This document shows, one piece after another, positions 1 to 6,109 of a DNA stretch of 11,430 nt (positions are counted from its first letter, which is position 1; every line of letters starts with the position of its first letter). The notes beneath the pieces were generated by a model that saw only the letters and a program-made list of their open reading frames with translations, was not told where the DNA came from and did not search any database. The stretch comes from an uncultured Clostridia bacterium (GTDB lineage Bacteria; Bacillota; Clostridia; TANB77; CAG-508): the NCBI GenBank assembly GCA_947625565.1, contig CANQOU010000030.1, positions 1 to 11,430 of the forward strand, written 5' to 3'. The position numbers and the translations under genes were made by a program.

Positions 1-12
1 CTGTAAATATAA

Positions 13-576
13 TCCGGAGAGGTTGCAACAGACCCCGTAGCATCTTGGATGATACAAGCAGCCCAAGTTGCTTCAAAGTTCACATTGTTTACACACCACG
101 CAAAAACATTTCCAAACTTAGTAACTGCATTAAGAAACTCAATGTTAAGAACAGGTGTATTTAAATCAGAAAAAACAGCAGAAGAACAAGTTGTACAAGT
201 ATTAAATTTTGATATTCACTTACAAAAAGACTTTAGAGGAAAACGTTATGTAGAAAGAATTACAGAATGTATTCCAGTAGAAGATAAAAATGAATATACT
301 TTTGACCATAGAAAAGAAAAAACATTAGAAGGAAAATTTGATAAATTTTTCGACAATGCAACACATTATTTTACAAAAACAACAGATAAACAATTATATA
401 TATATCGTAATGTACTAGAATATGTAGATGGTGAATACATCATCACAAATCCTATTACAGATACAAATATTACTGAAATGCGCAATAATATGGATGACAC
501 AGACAGAGAAGACTTTGACAAATTTATAGAAAGACATTGGAAAAGTACTAAAAAAGTAAAAAAAACAACAGTATAA
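13..576 (+). CDS. CpaF/TadA-type secretion/pilus ATPase, C-terminal part (5' partial, frame broken at left edge)
   Basis: This is the C-terminal end of a type II/IV secretion-superfamily ATPase that would power assembly of the pilus encoded downstream. From base 16 the frame reads GEVATDPVASWMIQAAQ, then KFTLFTHHAK, ALRNSMLRTG and ERITECIPVE. These line up with the CpaF landmarks GEVRGGEALDMLQAMNTGH, SLTTVHA, ALSRLETM and ITEV: the Walker B-like GEV, the His box, and the start of the C-terminal helices. The usual Arg after GEV is Ala, so this is a divergent member. Walker A lies upstream of the window. Two TAA codons (4-6, 10-12) stop this frame just before GEV, so the upstream coding must enter from another frame: a frameshift, a small deletion, or a sequence error. 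The first in-frame ATG (49) lies inside the conserved region and is unlikely to be the true start. The gene ends 18 bases before the TadB/C-like gene, so the two are probably co-transcribed. I am confident of the family and unsure whether the gene is functional. Confidence 0.75.
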   Translation, partial: SGEVATDPVASWMIQAAQVASKFTLFTHHAKTFPNLVTALRNSMLRTGVFKSEKTAEEQVVQVLNFDIHLQKDFRGKRYVERITECIPVEDKNEYTFDHRKEKTLEGKFDKFFDNATHYFTKTTDKQLYIYRNVLEYVDGEYIITNPITDTNITEMRNNMDDTDREDFDKFIERHWKSTKKVKKTTV

Positions 577-594
577 CTTGGAGGTGAAAAACAA

Positions 595-2673
595 GTGTCA
601 AGTGACATAATTTTTATCATAATGGGAGTTACAGGAGGATTATTCCTCTTGATAATATTAGCATATTATATTATCTCTAAGAAAATGAACAAGTCAGACT
701 ACAAGAAAATACAGAAATTGCAACAAGGAACGAGAGCAAGTAATTTTTCATCAGAAATATTATATCAGAAATTATATGTTACATATAACAAGATACCATT
801 TATAAAAAGATATATATTAAAGTTAAGAAGAAGACTAGAAATTATTAACATTGATGATGAATATATAACAAGACGTGATGCATCAAAAGTAATGACAAAG
901 GCACTTGTTGTCCTAATACCAATTATAACAATAACAATAATCTTAACACACACGAATTACTTAATAATGTCAATTGTTTTAATATTTGAACTATTTATGA
1001 CAGATTCCTTAATTGATGGATATGTAGATAAAATAGACGATAAATTATTGAAAGAACAAGTGGACTTCTTCTCTGAAATTCGTCATGCTTACCATGAATT
1101 TAATATGGTAGAAGAAGCAATTTATCAAGTTTCACAAGATGACGAAAAAGATATATCAAGACAAGGCGAAAAGATTTATGAAATTTTGATTTCTGATGAC
1201 CCAGAGACAGAACTAGAAAAATATTATGATGTTGCACCAAATAGCTATTTGAAGGAATTTGCAGGAGTATCATATTTAACTAAGGAATTTGGTGATAGAA
1301 AAGTAGATGGTGCATCTTTATACTTAAAAAATGTTGATAACATTACACAAGAAATGCAACTAGAAATCTTAAAGAGAGATAAACTAAACTATGTATTCCA
1401 AAGTTTATCATTTATCTCAATTGCACCAATAGTATTATTAGAACCACTAAAAAATTGGGCAATTTCCAACTTCTCATTTGTAGAAAGCTGGTATGTTGGA
1501 AAACCTGGTACAATAGTACAGATAGCAATATTATTGATTACATTTATATCATATATACTTGTTAGAAGATTAAAAGACAATGGCTCAATAAATGGAAACT
1601 CACACACAACAGAAAACCCATGGCAAGCAAAATTATATAAAAAACCAATCATTAAAAAAATTGTAAATTTATTTATACCAAAAGAAGGCTCAAAAGAATA
1701 TAGAAAAATTCAAAAACTATTAAAAGATGCGGCTTCACGCTCAAAAATTGAATGGCTGTATATAAATAGAATAGCAGCAATGATAGTAGTATTTCTATGT
1801 TCACTAATAATATTTATACAATTACACCATGTTGCAGTACAATTTGTGTATACAGAGCCGACTACCGACTATGATTTAATTGGTGGACTTTCAGATAGAC
1901 AAAAGAAACAAGCAATGGAAATAACAAAAGAAGATAATACATTTTTAGATAAATTTAAAGGAGATATAGATGTAACTGTAGAAGAAGTTAAGAAAGCAGT
2001 AGAAAAATCAAAATACTACGAAGATGCAACACCAGACGAAATAGATGTTGCAGCAGAAAGAATTCATGAGAAATTAAAAACAGTCAACAGTGAATATATG
2101 CAATGGTTTGAATTTTTACTAGCATTTGTATTTGCAATTGTTGGTTATATGGGTCCTATATGGTTATTATATTTCCAACAAAAAATGCGTGAACTTGAAA
2201 TGGAAGATGAAGTAATGCAATTCCAAACAATTATCCTAATGCTAATGCGTATTGAGAGGGTAAATGTAGAAATTATACTAGAATGGCTAGAAAGATATTC
2301 TAACATTTTCTATGAACCAATAACCAGATGTGTAAATAACTATGAATCAGGACCTTGGGAAGCATTAGAGGATTTAAAAAATGATATGACATATCAACCA
2401 ATGATTAGAATTGTAGAAAGCTTACAAGCAGCAGTAGAAAAAATACCAATTCGTGATGCATTTGACGAATTAGATTCAGAAAGAGATTATTACAGAGAAA
2501 AGAGAAAAGAGTCAAATGAAAGACTAATAAAACGTAAAGGTATGATTGGAAAAGGAATTGGTTTTGCACCTATGATTTGTATGTTTGTTGGTTACTTGAT
2601 TGTTCCTCTAGTATTTATAGGATTAACAAGTATGTCAACATCATTCTCTTCAATGTCATCTTCTAATTTCTAG
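595..2673 (+). CDS. TadB/TadC-like fused T2SSF membrane platform protein
   Basis: This 692-residue protein is probably the inner-membrane platform of the Tad/type IV pilus-like machine, working with the preceding ATPase. It has two halves, each with a T2SSF-like helical domain. The first is around residues 155-265 (start LLKEQVDFFSEIRHAYHEF, later MQLEILKRDKLNYVFQ). The second is around 540-650 (DEVMQFQTIILMLMRIERV, later RDYYREKRKESNERLIKRK). Hydrophobic segments lie near residues 5-27, 103-141, 266-285, 305-325, 394-413, 504-526 and 653-680. A charged stretch with coiled-coil character (about 425-500) sits between membrane segments of the second half. In classical Tad loci TadB and TadC are separate proteins of about 300 residues, so the length and double domain indicate a fusion. 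I chose GTG at 595 because GGAGGTG lies 8 bases upstream. The family assignment rests on layout and motifs only. Confidence 0.72.
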   Translation: MSSDIIFIIMGVTGGLFLLIILAYYIISKKMNKSDYKKIQKLQQGTRASNFSSEILYQKLYVTYNKIPFIKRYILKLRRRLEIINIDDEYITRRDASKVMTKALVVLIPIITITIILTHTNYLIMSIVLIFELFMTDSLIDGYVDKIDDKLLKEQVDFFSEIRHAYHEFNMVEEAIYQVSQDDEKDISRQGEKIYEILISDDPETELEKYYDVAPNSYLKEFAGVSYLTKEFGDRKVDGASLYLKNVDNITQEMQLEILKRDKLNYVFQSLSFISIAPIVLLEPLKNWAISNFSFVESWYVGKPGTIVQIAILLITFISYILVRRLKDNGSINGNSHTTENPWQAKLYKKPIIKKIVNLFIPKEGSKEYRKIQKLLKDAASRSKIEWLYINRIAAMIVVFLCSLIIFIQLHHVAVQFVYTEPTTDYDLIGGLSDRQKKQAMEITKEDNTFLDKFKGDIDVTVEEVKKAVEKSKYYEDATPDEIDVAAERIHEKLKTVNSEYMQWFEFLLAFVFAIVGYMGPIWLLYFQQKMRELEMEDEVMQFQTIILMLMRIERVNVEIILEWLERYSNIFYEPITRCVNNYESGPWEALEDLKNDMTYQPMIRIVESLQAAVEKIPIRDAFDELDSERDYYREKRKESNERLIKRKGMIGKGIGFAPMICMFVGYLIVPLVFIGLTSMSTSFSSMSSSNF

Positions 2674-2688
2674 GAAAGGAGAACTTAT

Positions 2689-3459
2689 ATGGAAAATGCA
2701 TCAAAAGCTTTATTGTTTGCAGGGGCTATACTTTTGGGCATTATGATAGTATCATTATTGATACTTACACTAAATAAAGTTTCAGACTACCAAGCATCTT
2801 CAACAGAACTAGCAAATGCAAATGAAAAAGCAGAGTTTAATGAGCAATTTACACAATATGTTAGAGATGATGTCAAAGGTGTTGAACTTATTAGTTTACT
2901 AAATAAGGTAGTTGATTACAATGTAAAAGGAATAGATAAAACAATAGGTGAATTAGATTATACTAAGAAAATTACAGTTAGGGTACAGAATATGACAGCT
3001 TTTAATGAAAAACATGCAGCAAGCCACTTATTTAAAAATTCAGATTACGAAGTAAAAGAAAGTAATGCAACTACTGGTTTAATGAAAATTATAAATGACC
3101 AAAGAAAAACGGAAAACGATTATGGACGAAAAGAGTTAAGTATATTAGCTTCAAATGAAGAAAGCTTAAAAAAATATTATACTCCAGAAAAATATATAAC
3201 TCCTACAAATAGTGATAAAGAAATAATTAAACAAAGCGGAAAATCTATGGAGAAAATATTAGGTAAAAAAATTACAGGAGTATTAAAAAATTTGGAAAAT
3301 AGTTTAAAAGATGGCAATGGATTTGAGATAATTGATACACAATCAGAATTTGCAAACTTTAAAACTTCAAAATTTGAATGCACAGGAGAGGAATATTGGA
3401 CTGAAGAAGGTAGAGGAAAAGGACAAGTCAAAATGCTTACATTTAAATTTATAAGTTAA
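2689..3459 (+). CDS. Pilin-like anchored protein, MENASKA family, long member (256 aa)
   Basis: This is a small secreted or membrane-anchored protein of the pilin-like family encoded in tandem here. Residues 1-7 are MENASKA and residues 8-27 are a hydrophobic segment (LLFAGAILLGIMIVSLLILT). The shared family core follows: an FNEQF...Y segment around residues 49-58, then KGVELISLLNKVVDYN around 63-78. The C-terminus has the family's closing pattern, with FKTSKFEC and then a basic/glycine turn followed by GQVKMLTFKF. It is longer than its neighbours because of an insert of roughly 100 residues (about 110-210), rich in Lys, Asn and Glu. There is no canonical prepilin-peptidase leader (Gly then a hydrophobic run with Glu at +5). 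The start follows AAAGGAG, 15 bases after the TadB/C-like stop, which implies translational coupling. A structural or minor pilin role is inferred from context. Confidence 0.65.
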   Translation: MENASKALLFAGAILLGIMIVSLLILTLNKVSDYQASSTELANANEKAEFNEQFTQYVRDDVKGVELISLLNKVVDYNVKGIDKTIGELDYTKKITVRVQNMTAFNEKHAASHLFKNSDYEVKESNATTGLMKIINDQRKTENDYGRKELSILASNEESLKKYYTPEKYITPTNSDKEIIKQSGKSMEKILGKKITGVLKNLENSLKDGNGFEIIDTQSEFANFKTSKFECTGEEYWTEEGRGKGQVKMLTFKFIS

Positions 3460-3477
3460 TAGAGGTGAACTTAAACT

Positions 3478-3964
3478 ATGGAAAATGCATCAAAAGCATT
3501 ACTAATAGCTGCAGAAGTCCTAATAGGCATGATGATTCTTAGCTTGGCAGTTTACTTGTTTGCATCATTTTCACGGACAAGCAAGAGATATTCAAAAGCA
3601 AAATGAAGAGCAGAAATTAACACAATTTAATACGCAATTTACAGTCTATGAAGGCCGTGAAGATATAACTATATATGATATTTTAACAGTTATAAATCTT
3701 GCAAAAGATAATAACGCAAAAAATAGTGAAAGTGAAAATAAAATTATTGTTAATATTGATACCCGTGTTCCAAATCCAAGTAGTATAACTAACTGTGAAG
3801 AAGATACCAAAAAAACATTAATCGAAAATCTTATTGTTACAGATAGAGAAAGTATTCGAATGGATGGAGAAGAATTTAAGGGACTTCCTACATATACATG
3901 CAAAATAGGAACAAATTCTACAGGTAGAGTAAATAATATAAAATTTACTAGAAAGAATAATTAA
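3478..3964 (+). pseudogene. Pilin-like MENASKA-family gene split by a +1 frame change
   Basis: ATG at 3478, behind AGAGGTGA (3461-3468), opens with MENASKALLIAAEVLIGMM and a full hydrophobic segment. This frame stops at TGA 3604-3606 after 42 codons. From base 3575 the +1 frame continues as GQARDIQKQNEEQK, then FNTQFTVYEG, the core YDILTVINLAKDNN, and a tail YTCKIG...GRVNNIKF, ending at TAA 3962-3964. Joined, the two halves give a 161-residue protein with exactly the layout of the neighbouring paralogues. The break is at TCA-CGG-A (3571-3577). Removing one C, or a +1 shift on CGG, restores TCA-GGA. The downstream part shows no other disruption, so the event is recent, a sequencing error, or programmed frameshifting. 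Alone, the first half would be a 42-residue membrane peptide. A separate gene from the TTG at 3560 is unlikely, because that TTG lies inside the membrane-segment codons and has no ribosome-binding site. Confidence 0.7.
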
Positions 3965-4010
3965 TTACTAAAAAAAGATAGCTAAAAAAGTCAAAAATCA
4001 GAATAAATAC

Positions 4011-4039
4011 TTGAAAAAAAAAGTTCTAAGTGTTATAAT
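4011..4039 (+). promoter_or_regulatory. Candidate sigma-A promoter with extended -10 inside the pilin array
   Basis: TTGAAA (4011-4016), a 17-base spacer, then TATAAT (4034-4039) preceded by TGT, giving an extended -10. The match to a vegetative promoter is near-perfect. The expected start site near 4046 falls within the ribosome-binding site of the gene at 4053, so the transcript would have almost no leader. This may be a real short-leader promoter or a chance match in AT-rich DNA. Confidence 0.4.
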
Positions 4040-4052
4040 TAAAAGGAGTAAG

Positions 4053-4487
4053 ATGAAAAAACTTATTATATTTTTTTCAGTTGTTATAATAATAGTTTGC
4101 ATGATTAGTTACATATATATACTTAACAAATCAAATGAACGTATAACCATGCAACAAAATCAGCTATTTGAAAGTTATTATCAAAGACAAGTATATGGGG
4201 CAGAAATAGCAACAGTTATAAATAAAGCAATAGATAACAATTACAAAAATAATGTAGAAAAAGATAACAATAATTTATATATAGAAAATTCAACTAACTC
4301 GATAAAAATAAATATAAAAATGATAGATAATGACACAATATATCCAATGGAAATGTTTGCAAATAATGGAATACAAAATTTCCTAGAATATTACAATAAT
4401 ATACAGTTTAAATGTGTTGATATTAAATATCATGAAAATACAAAATTAGTTAAAAGTTTACTATTTGAGCAAGTCACAATTTCTTAG
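4053..4487 (+). CDS. Pilin-like anchored protein with divergent N-terminus (144 aa)
   Basis: The protein starts MKKLIIFFSVVIIIVCMISY, a typical N-terminal membrane anchor or uncleaved signal sequence (about residues 3-23), and lacks the MENASKA motif of its neighbours. After the anchor it rejoins the family: QQNQLFESYYQRQVYGAEIA leads into TVINKAIDNNYKN, matching the core of the other members. The tail IQFKCVDIKYHENTKLVKSL resembles the closing Cys/basic-turn/strand pattern of the 2689 and 3478 proteins. I chose ATG 4053 because AAAAGGAG (4041-4048) precedes it by 4 bases. The in-frame TTG at 4011 would add a short basic peptide, coincides with a -35 box and has no ribosome-binding site. The protein is rich in Asn, Lys and Ile. 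Its function is unknown; from context it may be a minor pilin or a surface-anchored variant. Confidence 0.6.
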   Translation: MKKLIIFFSVVIIIVCMISYIYILNKSNERITMQQNQLFESYYQRQVYGAEIATVINKAIDNNYKNNVEKDNNNLYIENSTNSIKINIKMIDNDTIYPMEMFANNGIQNFLEYYNNIQFKCVDIKYHENTKLVKSLLFEQVTIS

Positions 4488-4520
4488 TTATCAATTTTAA
4501 ATATAAATAAATATAAAACA

Positions 4521-4784
4521 AAGGAGGAAAAGAAAATGGAGAATGCATCAAAAGCGTCGATAATCGCAGGAGCAATTTTATTATCAATTCTATTGATTTC
4601 ATTAGGAATAATGATATTCACACAGGCACAAGATGTTGTATCAGGAAGTGGAATGACAGAAGCACAAATTTCTTCATTTAATCAAAAGTTTTTAAAATAT
4701 GAAGGAACTAAAAAAGGAACAATGGTAAAATCTTTAATTCAAGATGTAATGGCAACAAATGCTAACTCAACAGAAAATGATGGA
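4521..4784 (+). repeat. Tandem gene-duplication repeat, copy 1
   Basis: This segment runs from the Shine-Dalgarno site through codon 83 of the 4536 gene and is repeated at 5021-5283 with no gap inside the coding part. A run of 53 bases (4566-4618 versus 5065-5117) is identical, and differences elsewhere are scattered and mostly conservative. Similarity stops abruptly after the codons for ENDG. Confidence 0.85.
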
Positions 4785-4988
4785 ATAAAAGTACTTATAA
4801 ATGGAGCAGAGCCAACAACAACAGAAAATGTTAAAAATAATAATTCATATGAAATTGAGATGGATTATGCAACTGGTGCGGAAGGTGCTGAAAATGAAGA
4901 TAATACAAGCAAGGGTAGAGTTAAAAATATAAAGATTTATAAAGCTAATGGTTCATATGAGAGTGACAAGCTAAAAGTAACAACATAG
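4536..4988 (+). CDS. Pilin-like protein, MENASKA family, tandem copy A (150 aa)
   Basis: A likely fibre subunit. Residues 1-7 are MENASKA, followed by a hydrophobic helix (about 9-30) and a polar stretch AQDVVSGSGMTEAQ. Next come FNQKFLKYEG (48-57) and the core GTMVKSLIQDVMATNANSTE (61-80). From residue 84 the sequence is variable, rich in Asn, Thr, Glu and Gly, and ends with the shared pattern GRVKNIKIYK. Residues 1-83 match the next gene at 73 of 83 positions by hand count without gaps, and the tails differ completely. The first 30 or so residues form a single long hydrophobic helix, as in pilins, but no prepilin leader is visible. A strong AAGGAGG lies 8 bases before the ATG, which suggests high expression. 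A major-subunit role is inferred from the duplication and the strong ribosome-binding site. Confidence 0.68.
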   Translation: MENASKASIIAGAILLSILLISLGIMIFTQAQDVVSGSGMTEAQISSFNQKFLKYEGTKKGTMVKSLIQDVMATNANSTENDGIKVLINGAEPTTTENVKNNNSYEIEMDYATGAEGAENEDNTSKGRVKNIKIYKANGSYESDKLKVTT

Positions 4989-5020
4989 ACTGGAAAAATA
5001 GCTAAAAATATAGAAAAAAT

Positions 5021-5283
5021 AAGGAGGAAAAAAAATGGAGAATGCATCAAAAGCGTTGATAATTGCAGGAGCAATTTTATTATCAATTCTATTGATTTCA
5101 TTAGGAATAATGATATTTACACAGGCACAAGATGTTGTAACAGGAAGTGGAATGACAGAGGCACAAGTTTCAGCATTCAATGATAAATTTGTAAAATATG
5201 AAGGCGACAAAAAAGGAACTATGGTAAAATCTCTAATACAAGAAGTATTAGCAACAAATGCAGAGTCAACAGAAAATGATGGA
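5021..5283 (+). repeat. Tandem gene-duplication repeat, copy 2
   Basis: Second copy of the repeat at 4521-4784. It includes the AAGGAGG site and the first 83 codons of the 5035 gene. It lacks one A in the spacer before the ATG. The offset between start codons is 499 bases. Confidence 0.85.
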
Positions 5284-5439
5284 GTGTCAGTAAAGGTTGT
5301 ATTAGGTTCTGGAGAGGGAGTTACAAACCCAAGTACTAATACGATTTATAATAATCGTACATATACAGTTTCACTTAGTTATGGAGGACCAGGAAACCGT
5401 GTTGATAAAATTACGATAACTGGAGAGTTTAAGTCATAA
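5035..5439 (+). CDS. Pilin-like protein, MENASKA family, tandem copy B (134 aa)
   Basis: Paralogue of the gene immediately upstream, with the same N-terminal design: MENASKA, a hydrophobic helix (about 8-29), AQDVVTGSGMTEAQ, FNDKFVKYEG (48-57) and the core GTMVKSLIQEVLATNAESTE. The tail after residue 84 is different and shorter: a Gly/Ser/Asn-rich stretch followed by YTVSLSYGG, then NRVDKITITGEF, which resembles paired beta-strands. It is probably a fibre subunit that can substitute for, or assemble with, copy A. AAGGAGG lies 7 bases before the ATG. Position 8 is Leu, as in other family members, whereas copy A has Ser, so copy B is closer to the family consensus. The conserved helix and divergent tail are what is expected when the helix packs in the fibre core and the tail is exposed. 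That interpretation is inference. Confidence 0.68.
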   Translation: MENASKALIIAGAILLSILLISLGIMIFTQAQDVVTGSGMTEAQVSAFNDKFVKYEGDKKGTMVKSLIQEVLATNAESTENDGVSVKVVLGSGEGVTNPSTNTIYNNRTYTVSLSYGGPGNRVDKITITGEFKS

Positions 5440-5454
5440 AATAAATAAAAATAT

Positions 5455-5474
5455 TTGGTTATGCTATAAACCAA
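5455..5474 (+). promoter_or_regulatory. Small hairpin just upstream of a strong Shine-Dalgarno site
   Basis: TTGGTT (5455-5460) and AACCAA (5469-5474) form a 6-bp stem with an 8-base loop, ending one base before GGAGGTGAT (5476-5484). The right arm overlaps TGC-TATAAA (5462-5470), which resembles an extended -10. It could influence translation of the gene at 5490, or be chance. Confidence 0.25.
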
Positions 5475-5489
5475 CGGAGGTGATTACTA

Positions 5490-6089
5490 ATGGAAAATGC
5501 GGCAGAAGCCTTAAAAATGGCTGGAATGGTACTAATGTTCATGATTGCACTTTCTGTTAGTATCGTTTCATTTGGAAAGGCCAGAGAAACTGCAGACATA
5601 GTTATGGCTAACATGGATAGAGAAACGACCTACATAGATGGCAATATGTATTATGAAACGTCTGGGGCAACACGAAAAGTAGGAATTGAAACAGTAATTC
5701 CTACATTGAAAAGAGTATTTAACGAAGGATATGAAGTTGAGTTTAGATTTCCTAGCGTTGATAATAAACCAATATATACGATAAAAGCAACATCAAGTAT
5801 TGACGAAAACGATGATGAAAAAGTTTTTAGAATAAAAGATAACAAATTTTTAGATGCTTCAACAAGGGGAAAAAATGCATTTTTGGATGGAATAATTTAT
5901 GGGGCTAAAGATGGTGACGACTTTAACACATATTATAAAGATACTATAGATTTACCAAACGAATCTCTATATAAACGTTTAACAAAACCTGGAGTTGAGA
6001 TTACAGAAAAAGCAGGAGAATATAAAATAGAAAAAGAATCTGATGCCAATGAGGAAATAATAAGAGTAATAATATATGAGATAACATAA
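5490..6089 (+). CDS. Pilin-like protein, MENAAEA variant (199 aa)
   Basis: A variant of the tandem family. It begins MENAAEALKMAGMVLMFMIA and continues as a hydrophobic helix to about residue 27. FGKARETADIVMANMDRETT follows, then VGIETVIPTLKRVFNEGYEV, which occupies the place of the family core. The rest is mixed charged and aromatic, with IYTIKATSSID and a Lys/Asp-rich middle, closing with EEIIRVIIYEIT, a strand like the RV..I.F endings of the others. The very strong site GGAGGTGAT lies 5 bases before the ATG. The N-terminal motif keeps Met-Glu-Asn-Ala, but Ser-Lys is replaced by Ala-Glu, which puts a Glu at position 6 before the hydrophobic stretch. Its distinct sequence suggests a specialised role, such as an initiating or minor subunit, though this is not demonstrable here. 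Confidence 0.62.
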   Translation: MENAAEALKMAGMVLMFMIALSVSIVSFGKARETADIVMANMDRETTYIDGNMYYETSGATRKVGIETVIPTLKRVFNEGYEVEFRFPSVDNKPIYTIKATSSIDENDDEKVFRIKDNKFLDASTRGKNAFLDGIIYGAKDGDDFNTYYKDTIDLPNESLYKRLTKPGVEITEKAGEYKIEKESDANEEIIRVIIYEIT

Positions 6090-6109
6090 ATTAGAGGAGG
6101 AAAGGAAAA

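Noticed and set aside
3604..3630. Readthrough of TGA 3604 (TGA recoded) as explanation for the split gene
   Set aside because: The 0 frame after TGA meets TAA within about ten codons and does not contain the family core. Only a +1 shift restores it. TGA does not occur in frame in the other genes.
3560..3964. Independent gene starting at TTG 3560
   Set aside because: No ribosome-binding site precedes it, and the upstream frame encodes exactly the missing anchor of the same family. It is the second half of the frame-shifted gene.
4011..4052. TTG start at 4011 extending the 4053 gene
   Set aside because: There is no ribosome-binding site, the TTG coincides with a -35 box, and the extension is a short basic peptide. 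ATG 4053 has AAAAGGAG and begins a normal anchor.
4521..5283. CRISPR or insertion-sequence interpretation of the repeated segments
   Set aside because: The two copies are in-frame paralogous gene starts including ribosome-binding sites. There are no short regularly spaced repeats, terminal inverted repeats or transposase.
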